Shown here: piece by piece, positions 52,274-60,300 of the stretch | Layout of the letters: every line of letters starts with the position of its first letter | Numbering within the stretch: the stretch's first letter is position 1 | Origin: an uncultured Acetatifactor sp. | GTDB taxonomy: Bacteria > Bacillota > Clostridia > Lachnospirales > Lachnospiraceae | NCBI GenBank assembly: GCA_934433135.1 | Contig: CAKRZO010000001.1 | Location: 62,001-126,000, forward strand | Direction of reading: 5' to 3' | Length of the DNA stretch: 64,000 nt | Notes under the pieces: generated by a model | The model's database searches: none | Told to the model about the DNA's origin: nothing | What the model saw: only the letters and a program-made list of their open reading frames with translations | Made by a program: the position numbers and the translations under genes

Positions 52274-52803
52274 GTACTCTCACCCATTTCCTTAAGCGTC
52301 TCGTCAATCAACTGTTCCTGTACTTTCGCATCCATCGCAGCAGACACCATTTTCCCTGCCATTGCGGATGCAATTACAATCATCTGCCGCTTTACTTCAT
52401 CTGCAGCCTTACTCTTCTCCAGCTCAGCTTCCTGCTGCGCTCTTTCCATAATGTGGGCGGCTTCCTCCCTTGCCTTTGCAAGAACCTGTTCCTCTCCGGC
52501 AAGTGCCTTTTTACGGGCACTGCTTAAGATTTCCTGTGTCTCTTCCTGCACATGTGCAAGCTTTTGTTCATACTCCGCTTTCATTTCCTGCGCTTTTTCG
52601 TAATTTGTACGGGCATCCTCCAGTTCATCCCGGATTTTCTTTTTCCGGCCCTCCAGCATTTTACGTGCAGGATTAAACAGGAAGTAGCTCATCGCGGCAA
52701 ATAACGCAAAGACCGCAATAATCGTCAGGACGGAATCCGCCAGAAGCTGCCAGTCAAGGCCAAACATCCTGTCCATTGTTTCGCCTGCGGTTAATAATAT
52801 CAT
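52261..52803 (-). CDS. atpF: F-type ATP synthase b subunit
   Basis: 180 residues from ATG 52803, placed about eight bases after AAGGAG. A longer open frame runs through the upstream tandem repeats and is not used. One N-terminal helix (SVLTIIAVFALFAAMSYFLF) precedes a long charged coiled coil rich in Glu, Lys and Ala, as expected for the peripheral stalk. Confidence 0.95.
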   Translation of the reverse strand: MILLTAGETMDRMFGLDWQLLADSVLTIIAVFALFAAMSYFLFNPARKMLEGRKKKIRDELEDARTNYEKAQEMKAEYEQKLAHVQEETQEILSSARKKALAGEEQVLAKAREEAAHIMERAQQEAELEKSKAADEVKRQMIVIASAMAGKMVSAAMDAKVQEQLIDETLKEMGESTWLS

Positions 52804-52830
52804 CTTCCCGCTCCTTTCTACCTGTCGCCT

Positions 52831-52987
52831 TACCTTTATAATTTTGTGCCGTAAAGTACCTTGCAAACCTGCAGCACTTAATTCTGTGCCGTAAGGCAAT
52901 TGCATATCTGTATTACGCAAGTTTGTGCCCCAAGACAATTTGCATACCTGCGTCACTCAAGTTTGTGCCGCAAGGTACAAACTTGCA
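52831..52987 (-). repeat. About four 40-bp tandem repeats between atpE and atpF
   Basis: The core TTGTGCCGyAAGG (plus strand) recurs with periods of 40, 39 and 40 bases. The atpE-proximal unit contains a perfect 9-bp inverted repeat (CAAGTTTGT/ACAAACTTG). The array fills most of the 220-base atpE-atpF gap. It is not translated from the chosen starts. Confidence 0.8.
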
Positions 52988-53021
52988 ATGAAATTTTACC
53001 GTTCTGCGGTAAAATTTCATT
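52987..53021 (-). other. Perfect 15-bp hairpin directly after the atpE stop codon
   Basis: AATGAAATTTTACCG and CGGTAAAATTTCATT flank TTCTG. It starts two bases after the stop. On the minus strand, the direction of transcription, no T-run follows, so it is more likely an RNA 3'-end stabiliser or processing site than a terminator. Confidence 0.7.
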
Positions 53022-53023
53022 TT

Positions 53024-53278
53024 TTACCAGAGCAGCGGCTTTACGAACATCAGAAGGATGGCAACCAACAGACCATACAGACCGGTAGTCTCCGCAACTG
53101 CCTGTCCAAGCAGCATCGTAGAAGTAATCTCGGACTTTGCCCCCGGATTGCGTCCTACTGCCTGTGCGCCGTATCCGGCTGCAATACCCTGTCCGATACC
53201 GGGGCCGATACCTGCGATCAATGCAATTCCTGCTCCGATTGCGGAACATCCCAAAACAAAATTCTCATTAAATTCCAT
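53024..53278 (-). CDS. atpE: F-type ATP synthase c subunit with sodium-type binding residues
   Basis: 84 residues from ATG 53278, eight bases after GGAGG; the frame also opens at a TTG that overlaps that site. Two helices form the hairpin. Helix 1 carries Gln30 (GIGPGIGQG) and helix 2 carries Val61, Glu63, Thr64 and Tyr68 (QAVAETTGLYG). These match the sodium ligands of Ilyobacter-type c rings (Gln32, Val63, Glu65, Ser66, Tyr70). Proton-only enzymes usually lack this full set, so sodium coupling is likely. Confidence 0.96.
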   Translation of the reverse strand: MEFNENFVLGCSAIGAGIALIAGIGPGIGQGIAAGYGAQAVGRNPGAKSEITSTMLLGQAVAETTGLYGLLVAILLMFVKPLLW

Positions 53279-53305
53279 CTTTTTATCCTCCAATTTTTCA
53301 TTAAT

Positions 53306-54043
53306 TTATGCTTCTGCATCTCCGATGGCATCCGAAACATAGGTCATAGTAAGCATGCAGAATACATAGGTCTGAATCGCTCCCGAAAAAATATCAAAAT
53401 AAACGTGCAGCGCAGCCGGCCAGATCGTAGCTATCCATCCCAGCATTCCGTATACCAACGTCATCATCAGCGTACCTGACAAAATATTGGCAAACAGACG
53501 TAAGGAAAGGGAAATCGGCACCGCAATATCACTGATGATATTGATCGGTAACCACAAAGGCAGCCAGGGCGGCAGCGGCGAACACATTGACGTCCAGATG
53601 TCTCTCGGCTTCTGGTATCTGATCTGATTAAAATGAATCAGTACAAAAACCAAAACACCCATAGGGAATGTCACGCCGTAATCTGCAGTCGGTGGTCGCA
53701 GTCCCAGCAAACCTGACAGATTGCTTGCTAAAAGGAAGCAGAAAATCGTCCCGATAAAATTATAATACTTACGGGCATTTTTTCCCATAGACAGATCAAC
53801 CATTCCGTCTAACTTCTCCACTATCAATTCCGCTACATTCTGAAATCCGTCCGGAATCTCTTTTCCTTTCCTGATCGCTCTTCCCGCTGCTATGGAAAAA
53901 ACAGTCAACAGAAGAACCACAATCAGCAGACTGACATGCGTTGTCGTCAGCCATACTTCATGTCCGAAAAAATTGTATTTCACCAGCCCATGAACCATAA
54001 CATCAATCTCATCGGCTTTGGTCAGCACAATCCCACGCATCAT
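53306..54043 (-). CDS. atpB: F-type ATP synthase a subunit
   Basis: 245 residues, about five to six helices. The conserved arginine is in ISLSLRLFANILSGTLMM. Together with the c ring it forms the ion path. The start overlaps the preceding gene by four bases (ATGA) and has GGAGG ahead. Confidence 0.96.
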   Translation of the reverse strand: MMRGIVLTKADEIDVMVHGLVKYNFFGHEVWLTTTHVSLLIVVLLLTVFSIAAGRAIRKGKEIPDGFQNVAELIVEKLDGMVDLSMGKNARKYYNFIGTIFCFLLASNLSGLLGLRPPTADYGVTFPMGVLVFVLIHFNQIRYQKPRDIWTSMCSPLPPWLPLWLPINIISDIAVPISLSLRLFANILSGTLMMTLVYGMLGWIATIWPAALHVYFDIFSGAIQTYVFCMLTMTYVSDAIGDAEA

Positions 54044-54465
54044 TCCTCACCTCCCTCCTGTGACTTTCTCTTCAGCAATCTATCGTATATTTTGTGTGTA
54101 ACAGGCCAAATCAGGGCAGATGCTTTCATTCCCATATATCCTAAAAATATCACCAGCAAATTCATGCATTCTATTCTACTCATAATTAACAGAAACAGGG
54201 CAAATAATGCATAGCGGGTTAAATATCCGCCGAAAACTGCTTTTCTTGCACCGTCTTCTCCCCTGTCCATCCCTTTTTCCAAAGTTTTTGCCATGTGAAG
54301 CGCGGATGCCATGGACAACAGAACTCCGCTCCACAGACTGATGGTATAAGAGAAGCGGTTCTTTACCAGGAAAATCCCTATGATCTGGCATAAAATGCCA
54401 TAAGCAGTCATTCCCAGATACATCTCCAAAAGGGTTTCGTTTTTCTTCTTTTCAGGCTCTCTCAC
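54040..54465 (-). CDS. ATP synthase subunit I-like membrane protein
   Basis: 141 residues with four hydrophobic helices (MTAYGILCQIIGIFLV, SLWSGVLLSMASALHMAKTLE and two more). Position before atpB and layout match AtpI-type c-ring assembly factors. Overlaps both neighbours by four bases, so it is translationally coupled. Confidence 0.75.
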   Translation of the reverse strand: MREPEKKKNETLLEMYLGMTAYGILCQIIGIFLVKNRFSYTISLWSGVLLSMASALHMAKTLEKGMDRGEDGARKAVFGGYLTRYALFALFLLIMSRIECMNLLVIFLGYMGMKASALIWPVTHKIYDRLLKRKSQEGGEE

Positions 54466-54776
54466 TGCTTACCGCCTTCCTGCTTGCTGTCCTTATTCTC
54501 ATGGAATAGTTTGGTTTCAGAAGCTTTCTCTTCCGTGGAAATCGCCTTCTTCTCCGGTTCATAAACGCCTCTGGCCAGCCGGTATACATTCCTTCCGCCG
54601 CTGACAGCTCCCAGAAAAAACAGGATCACAGTCATAAAACGGCACCCGAAACGGCTATCCAGCCAGATTCCGATCGCTGTCATAAGACCGATCGGTACCA
54701 GCATACTGATACCGAACTGCGTCACCAGCGACAGGGCACGATATACACTTCTGCTGTACGGCTTCTTATTCTTCAT
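54462..54776 (-). CDS. AtpZ-like first gene of the ATP synthase operon
   Basis: 104 residues from ATG 54776, seven bases after AAGGG. Two helices (GISMLVPIGLMTAIGIWLDSRFG, then a second with a GG-turn) match AtpZ/AtpI small membrane proteins that aid ring assembly and in some species bind divalent cations. The C-terminal tail is charged. It is the first gene after the operon promoter. Confidence 0.75.
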   Translation of the reverse strand: MKNKKPYSRSVYRALSLVTQFGISMLVPIGLMTAIGIWLDSRFGCRFMTVILFFLGAVSGGRNVYRLARGVYEPEKKAISTEEKASETKLFHENKDSKQEGGKQ

Positions 54777-54789
54777 ATCCATACCCTTC

Positions 54790-54807
54790 TGTGCGCTCCG
54801 GCGCACA
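54790..54807 (-). other. GC-rich hairpin near the 5' end of the atp transcript
   Basis: TGTGCGC/GCGCACA with a 4-base loop, about five bases before the AAGGG site of the first gene. It may affect translation or mRNA stability. Confidence 0.5.
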
Positions 54808-54834
54808 TCTGCTGTTCAGTATACTTTATGGGAA

Positions 54835-54863
54835 ATTATACCGCAGTTTACATAAAATGTCCA
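54835..54863 (-). promoter_or_regulatory. Promoter of the ATP synthase operon
   Basis: Minus strand: -35 TGGACA (54858-54863), 17-base spacer, -10 TATAAT (54835-54840). Mobile repeat copy 2 starts 40 bases further upstream. Confidence 0.75.
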
Positions 54864-54903
54864 GCTTTTTTCCGATACAAATCCAGGATAAACTTATTAC
54901 TTA

Positions 54904-55068
54904 GTAACAGTTCAGACAATCATTCTTGTGGACAGATTTCATGCTTGCATGAAAATCTGTCTGCAGGAATGATTGAGCTTAGCGCCAAGTATATGAGTAA
55001 AAGTAGCTGCGCAGCAGCGAAAAGCGCTGATAGCGCGATTTTACGAATAGGCGCATCTGAACTGTTAC
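54904..55068. mobile_element. IS66-like MITE, copy 2 (165 bp)
   Basis: Perfect 13-bp inverted ends and a perfect 8-bp target duplication: ATTACTTA at 54896-54903 and again at 55069-55076. The interior has a strong hairpin (CAGATTTCATG ... CATGAAAATCTG) and an AGCTGCGCAGCAGC palindrome shared with copy 1. It lies in the 491-base gap between the atp operon and the DUF402 gene. Confidence 0.92.
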
Positions 55069-55180
55069 ATTACTTATAAAGTTGGTAACAGTATTAAGAA
55101 CAGGTTTCTAAGAGCCCTGCTTTAACCATATTTTACATGAATATAGTCTTGACGGGATCATGCAAAACGTGTATTCTAAA

Positions 55181-55241
55181 AGCAACCATTCAGACAAGCG
55201 CTGAAAGCATATTTTTGCAATGGTGCATCTGAACCGTTTCT
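55181..55241. repeat. Decayed, internally deleted MITE copy
   Basis: AACCATTCAGACAAGCGCT at the left resembles the outer end, and GCATATTTTTGCAATGGTGCATCTGAACCGTT in outline matches the inner right end of copy 1. The centre is missing. It lies between copy 2 and the DUF402 gene. Confidence 0.5.
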
Positions 55242-55267
55242 TCTGAAAAAGAAAGGAGCCGCTTTCC

Positions 55268-55738
55268 ATGCAACTATACCGCAAACGCTTTATTCCCCCG
55301 GAATGTATTTTACTGAAAGACGATGCTGTCGTCAGCCGCACGGATAATACTATCATTACCACCTGGAAAACCCTTAATCCCAAAATTTCTTTTTCCCACG
55401 GCTGTTCCTGTTATTACCTGAAAGAAGGACTCAAAATCAGTAAGTTTTACCGTCATGATAATTCCCTGCTTTACTGGTACTGCGATATTGTGGATTACGC
55501 CTATGATCCGGACACGGATACGTTGACGGCAACGGATCTTCTGGCCGATGTCATTCTCTATCCGGACGGTCATTTAAAGGTCGTCGATTTAGACGAACTG
55601 GCGGATGCTTTGGAGTGCGGATACATTACTCAGGAGCAGCTGACACAGTCCCTGCGAAGATTACAGCAGCTTCTGACCCGTATTTACCGGGACAAGTTTG
55701 ACCAGCTGCAGGCTCCTCTCGAAGCTTTGGGGCTTTGA
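55268..55738 (+). CDS. DUF402 protein, NtdP-like nucleotide phosphatase candidate
   Basis: 156 residues. The family core is visible as SLLYWYCDIVDYAYDPDTDTL and ILYPDGHLKVVDLDELADAL, with clustered Asp/Glu residues for metal binding. DUF402 includes NtdP-type nucleoside tri/diphosphatases and FomD. The start has AAAGGAG seven bases ahead. The last 55 bases overlap the convergent membrane protein gene. Confidence 0.85.
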   Translation: MQLYRKRFIPPECILLKDDAVVSRTDNTIITTWKTLNPKISFSHGCSCYYLKEGLKISKFYRHDNSLLYWYCDIVDYAYDPDTDTLTATDLLADVILYPDGHLKVVDLDELADALECGYITQEQLTQSLRRLQQLLTRIYRDKFDQLQAPLEALGL

Positions 55739-57267
55739 GGTTTCATCGGCAGAAGCAGCAGGATATACCAGAACTGAATAACAAACGGTACGTTGCCATA
55801 GTCCATCATTCCGGCGCAGGAGAAGGTATACCAGACTGCCTGGAGCAGCATACAGGAAAGGAACAGGACGTTTCTTTCCTGTTTTTCTTTCGGGGAACCT
55901 TTTCTCTGTAAAAAAAGAATCACCAGCGCAAGAAGTAAGCCGATCCTCACCGCCACGGCGCCGTATCCGATGAAAAGACCCGTAAAGCGGGGCATGCGGC
56001 ATCGCATTTTACTGTAATTCCAGCCGGACAGGGACAAACCTTTTCCGTTAAGCTGTACGGGAATTGCAAAAGGCGCCAGGAGATAAGCTGCGAAATCTTC
56101 TCCGACTGCCAAGAGTACCTCTTTGGTTCGTACCTTAAGGCAGGAAAAAGCCATCCGGAAATAAAGTCTGTCGGCTTCTTTTCTTCCGTAAGCTTCTTCT
56201 ACGAGCGGCCCGAATTTTCTTTGCACATCATCGGCATGCCAGGTCATGGACGCAGCTTCCTCCTCTGTCATAAGGTCTTTAATCTCCTGCGGCCAGAAGA
56301 AGAAATTCTTACCGAAATTAGGCCATACCATACGGCTTACCATGGCTCCTCCCAGCGAGCGCTGCATCCTTTCATTGCTTCCCGGCGTCTGTACCAGACG
56401 GTTCAGTCCCGGTCCTGCAAGAGCTGCTGCCGCAAGAAGTGCCACAAGACCGACACAGCAGGCTTTCTTCTCGGGAAAGCCGGAAATCTTTATGCATTTT
56501 CCTACCTGATAGAGAACCGGAAGAAGGCAAAACCACCAGGCATCCGGCATCAGCAGGGTAAGTAACAGCCAAAGCAGAATGCTTTTGACTGAACCATTCG
56601 ATTCAGACAAGTTTAAGGCGTTGTCTCCTTTTTGCGGTGATAAATCCTTTCGGCAAACTCCATTCCGGCAGATTCCCAAAAGAAGCAGATAGCCGGAAGC
56701 AAACAGGCTGACCGGCAGAATTGCCAGATGCCACTGCAACAGGAAAGGAATCGTAAACAGAAAGCTTCCGTAAAATAGGATCTCTTTCTTAGACAGTTCT
56801 TCCTTTTTTTTGCCGCCGAACATCCATCTTCGGATAAAGCACAGGCAGCTTAAAAAAGAAACCGCACACTGCAAAAAATATAAAAGCAGCTCAAAAGCGG
56901 TATGGAATCCGCCTGTAATTCCTTTTAACCCGGCTAAAAGCACAGGGTACAGTGGGCCGGTATATTCATCCATCACAAAATCCACAGTCGCTTTCAGATA
57001 AAGATCCGATTCTCCGTAATACCCGTCCCAGGTTTTTCGCATTTCCCCGGTTCCCTGTAATACCGTCTTTAAAAGTTCTTCCGTAAGGAATCCGCCGTCT
57101 TTTACCAGGGAAATAAAATTTCCCCCAATCCAGAGAAATCCCATAAGAATCTGCACTGCCATGCCGATTTTCAAAAGGCAGCGCAGAACTTCCCTTCCAT
57201 ATGTAAACCAATCCGGTCTTGTTTTCCGCTTATTTTTTGCCTCGTTCTTTGCCTTACTTTTTTCCAT
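55684..57267 (-). CDS. Polytopic membrane protein, GT-C-like, of the surface-glycan cluster
   Basis: 527 residues from ATG 57267. There are about ten helices. The first external loop contains YYGESDLYLKATVDFVMDEYTGPLYPVL, with acidic residues placed as in GT-C glycosyltransferases. A soluble segment with EEAASMTWHADDVQRKFGPLVEE lies between helices. Transfer of a sugar from a lipid carrier is inferred. The C-terminal 18 codons overlap the DUF402 gene on the other strand. Confidence 0.6.
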   Translation of the reverse strand: MEKSKAKNEAKNKRKTRPDWFTYGREVLRCLLKIGMAVQILMGFLWIGGNFISLVKDGGFLTEELLKTVLQGTGEMRKTWDGYYGESDLYLKATVDFVMDEYTGPLYPVLLAGLKGITGGFHTAFELLLYFLQCAVSFLSCLCFIRRWMFGGKKKEELSKKEILFYGSFLFTIPFLLQWHLAILPVSLFASGYLLLLGICRNGVCRKDLSPQKGDNALNLSESNGSVKSILLWLLLTLLMPDAWWFCLLPVLYQVGKCIKISGFPEKKACCVGLVALLAAAALAGPGLNRLVQTPGSNERMQRSLGGAMVSRMVWPNFGKNFFFWPQEIKDLMTEEEAASMTWHADDVQRKFGPLVEEAYGRKEADRLYFRMAFSCLKVRTKEVLLAVGEDFAAYLLAPFAIPVQLNGKGLSLSGWNYSKMRCRMPRFTGLFIGYGAVAVRIGLLLALVILFLQRKGSPKEKQERNVLFLSCMLLQAVWYTFSCAGMMDYGNVPFVIQFWYILLLLPMKPQSPKASRGACSWSNLSR

Positions 57268-57271
57268 TTTT

Positions 57272-57290
57272 TCTCCGTTCTGCAGACGCT
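57272..57290 (-). repeat. Recurrent leader cassette (copy 3)
   Basis: AGCGTCTGCAGAACGGAGA on the minus strand, just before the membrane protein start at 57267. An upstream GACGCTT pairs with its AAGCGTC. Confidence 0.5.
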
Positions 57291-57332
57291 TCCGCATGGG
57301 AGAACTCTCCGTCCTTAAGCGTCACAAAATTG

Positions 57333-58388
57333 TCAGCAGGTATATTTTCCCAAAACCGGTACTCTGCGAAGCAGCGATATTGCAATGTTGCAAAGGATAA
57401 AGCAGACCACCGCAAGGAGCGGAATCCCCGCAAGACTGTCGATGCTCATGCTGTCAATGCCTTTTGCCTGCAGCATTTCAAATACCAGAATATGCATCAG
57501 GTAAACACCGAAGGAATTCGCAGAAAATTCCAGAATTCCCTTTCGCATCCACTGCTTCCACCTGACCTTGGACACAACCTGTTCGAAAAATACAAAAACA
57601 GCAACAGAGGCCAAAAAGGTAAAGATGCTGAAGCTGTCATAAGAAGCCGATAGAGGTTCCTCTTTTCGAACCGATAAAACGTTGCTGACTATCGGCGCCA
57701 GAAGCAGCCCCAGGATTCCCAAGACGTAGAGTAATTTCCGCTTTCTTTGGGACGGCACAAACCGGTGCAGATAATAGCCCAGAATAAAATATCCCACATA
57801 GCTGCAGACCATTTCCACATCAAGCCGATCGGAAAAATCTTTCACCACATTCGGAATCGTAACAATATCCAACGTTCTTCTCCCGATCTGCAGGATGAAA
57901 AAAAGACACAGGAAATATTCTATCTGCTTTTTGCTGCAATGATCGGTCATTTCCTTTAATACGGGAAGCAGCATATAAATACCGATTAACATCGGCACAA
58001 ACCATAAATGGTATCTTCCCAAAAGCATTTCCGATACATATTTTTTCCAACCTACCTCCGTGTTTCCGAACCAGGTCCGGCAGTCCCACAATCCGTAAAG
58101 AATGCTCCAGGTCACATAGGCACAGGCAAGACGTAGAATGTTGTTCCGGTAGAGCTTTTTTACATCCGTTTTCCCCTCTTTTCCCAGAAAAAGCATGCCG
58201 CTGATCATGACAAAAACCGGTACTCCGAAACGGAACAGACCATCGTACGTATTGCAGACAAGCCACCTTGTACTGCTGACCGGCAGATCATACCAGTACT
58301 GTGCCGCACTATGCAGCATAATCACGCTGAAACAAGCGACTATCCGCAGCAAATCAATATGTATTTTTCTTTCCTCGCTTTTTTCCAT
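57333..58388 (-). CDS. Acyltransferase 3 family membrane protein
   Basis: 351 residues from ATG 58388 with AGAGG ahead. About ten helices. The family start IDLLRIVACFSVIMLHSA contains the conserved histidine. This family moves acyl groups (often acetyl) onto sugars of surface glycans. It lies in the leftward glycan cluster, so O-acetylation of the product is likely. Confidence 0.9.
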   Translation of the reverse strand: MEKSEERKIHIDLLRIVACFSVIMLHSAAQYWYDLPVSSTRWLVCNTYDGLFRFGVPVFVMISGMLFLGKEGKTDVKKLYRNNILRLACAYVTWSILYGLWDCRTWFGNTEVGWKKYVSEMLLGRYHLWFVPMLIGIYMLLPVLKEMTDHCSKKQIEYFLCLFFILQIGRRTLDIVTIPNVVKDFSDRLDVEMVCSYVGYFILGYYLHRFVPSQRKRKLLYVLGILGLLLAPIVSNVLSVRKEEPLSASYDSFSIFTFLASVAVFVFFEQVVSKVRWKQWMRKGILEFSANSFGVYLMHILVFEMLQAKGIDSMSIDSLAGIPLLAVVCFILCNIAISLLRRVPVLGKYTC

Positions 58389-58472
58389 ACACATCCTCTT
58401 TTCCGAGCAAGTTTCCTGCAGCTCCCCGTTTCCACATGCCTTTACACGAATTCCTGTTTTCCCTTCACTGTT

Positions 58473-60293
58473 TTATTCCTGTTCTGCTGCCTGCCAGAGT
58501 GTAAATTTTTCATTTTCAAATGTCATCTGATAGCCGAACCGCTCCATAAAGTCCATAATCCGGTTAAGCTTTGAATCACCAAACCCATAAAGTCCGATTA
58601 CATAATCGGCGGCTTTTCTTTCCAAAAGCACCACAGGCGCTTCTTTTTCCTCATTCAGGATAGCATTTTCCATTTGTACCATATCCTTTTCCATGGTTTC
58701 CAGACTGTAAGACTTTAAGTCGATCCAGGGATTAAAGGCGCTCGGCATGTTCAGATAATAGCTCATTGCCGGAAGATTTCCGTAGATCAGGATTTCTTTG
58801 CCTTCCAGATTCTCTTTTTGAACATAAGCGGAAATTTCCTTGATCCAGGCAGCCTTTTCGCGCTCCGAGCGCATTCCTTTCAGTACCGGATTACCGGTAA
58901 TCTCCGTATCCGCTTTCGGTGCGCCTTGGGCTTCCGCAAAGACAAAGCTTGTACCGAAGCCGATGGACTGTACCAGAAAAATCAGAAGAAACAGACAAAC
59001 CGTAGCCTTAACCGGGAAAGAAAACAGAGTGACCTTCCGGATCTTTTTCTTCTCCGGCGTTTTCTTTAAAAAGCACCATATTTTCTCCAAGGTGTAGGGT
59101 GCTGCCAAGAACAGATTATTAAGACTGGGCAGCGTCCCGTTATTGCTTCCCAGGGAAGTAACCGGAATCATAATAAGCAGAACACCGGCCAAAAGCTTTT
59201 CCTGCTGGGAAGTTGCGGGATGAAGGATCTGCACCAGACAGATTCCCAGAGTCAGAATCAAAAAAACAATGCCGGGGCGGAACATAGCGGCGTAAGAAGC
59301 AAATTCCAGGGTAGCAAAAGGTCCTTTATAAAGCCATACGGCAAACAGACACAAAATCAACAAGTATCCTGCTTTTTTCCACCGGGTAAAACGTTCCGGG
59401 AGAATCGCAAATCCCATGATTCCCAGTACGGCAGGAACGCAGAAGCGCACCACCCAATACAGGTTCTGCACATATTCCTGAAGCATTTTTAAAATCATGG
59501 CATAAGCCGTATAGTCCGTGGCATTTTCCGTCATCCCGAACAGCCGCCTGATTCCTTCCATATATTCTGCGAAACCGTATTTTGCGGACAAAAGGCCTAT
59601 CCACAGGGCAAGGGACACGAAATAGCCAAGCATACAAATAAGAGTCTGTATCACAGTTTTTTTTAACGCATGTCCCTTTTCCTGTTTTCTTGTAATAAAA
59701 GCGTAGCCCCATACGGCCAGAATCAATGCTGCCTGGGGAAGATTGGAAAAGCGCACCATAACATTACTGCCCAGGCAGACACCTGCCGCCGCAAGGTACC
59801 GTTTTTGCTCCTTCTCAAGCCCCAGATAAAGAAAAATCACTCCGTAAAGGAGCAATACATAAGTCAGATAATTGTACAAAAGCGCTGTCGGACACCAGCA
59901 CAGACTGGTTGCCGCAAACTCTCCCAAAAATACGATTACGGAGGACATTTTCAGGATCCGGGTACAGATTAGGAAACCGGTAATGGCAAGCAGGCTGACA
60001 AACAGTCCCGTATAAAAATTCATCCCCAACAGACAGTTTCCGAAAGGAAGCTTTGTCAGGAAATGCCCCGCTGCCGTAGCAAGATAAGTGGAAAAAAGCC
60101 ACATGGAATCCATATGTTGAGTTCCCATGAACTGAAAATTAGCATAGTTATAGCCGGTATCCCACAAGTCCAGTCCCCACCAAATGTGCCTTAACGGATA
60201 CAGCAAAAGCACTGCTGTCAGAAAAATTTCTCTTCCGCAAATTTTTTGTTTTTTTGTTTCCAAATTCATTCCTGTTTTCATTCCCGTTTTCAT
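58473..60293 (-). CDS. Polytopic membrane protein, GT-C-like
   Basis: 606 residues if started at 60293; M37 or M41 of the same frame are alternatives because the start region repeats MKTG. About eleven helices. The first loop after helix 1 includes GLDLWDTGYNYANFQFMGTQHMDSMW, with the acidic pattern of GT-C enzymes. A soluble C-terminal domain of about 130 residues follows. Probably transfers a sugar outside the membrane; substrate unknown. Confidence 0.6.
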   Translation of the reverse strand: MKTGMKTGMNLETKKQKICGREIFLTAVLLLYPLRHIWWGLDLWDTGYNYANFQFMGTQHMDSMWLFSTYLATAAGHFLTKLPFGNCLLGMNFYTGLFVSLLAITGFLICTRILKMSSVIVFLGEFAATSLCWCPTALLYNYLTYVLLLYGVIFLYLGLEKEQKRYLAAAGVCLGSNVMVRFSNLPQAALILAVWGYAFITRKQEKGHALKKTVIQTLICMLGYFVSLALWIGLLSAKYGFAEYMEGIRRLFGMTENATDYTAYAMILKMLQEYVQNLYWVVRFCVPAVLGIMGFAILPERFTRWKKAGYLLILCLFAVWLYKGPFATLEFASYAAMFRPGIVFLILTLGICLVQILHPATSQQEKLLAGVLLIMIPVTSLGSNNGTLPSLNNLFLAAPYTLEKIWCFLKKTPEKKKIRKVTLFSFPVKATVCLFLLIFLVQSIGFGTSFVFAEAQGAPKADTEITGNPVLKGMRSEREKAAWIKEISAYVQKENLEGKEILIYGNLPAMSYYLNMPSAFNPWIDLKSYSLETMEKDMVQMENAILNEEKEAPVVLLERKAADYVIGLYGFGDSKLNRIMDFMERFGYQMTFENEKFTLWQAAEQE

Positions 60294-60300
60294 TTTCGTT

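Noticed and set aside
52804..52956. N-terminal extension of AtpF by 51 codons
   Set aside because: It translates the 40-bp tandem repeats; the downstream ATG has a good ribosome binding site and gives the family-typical length.
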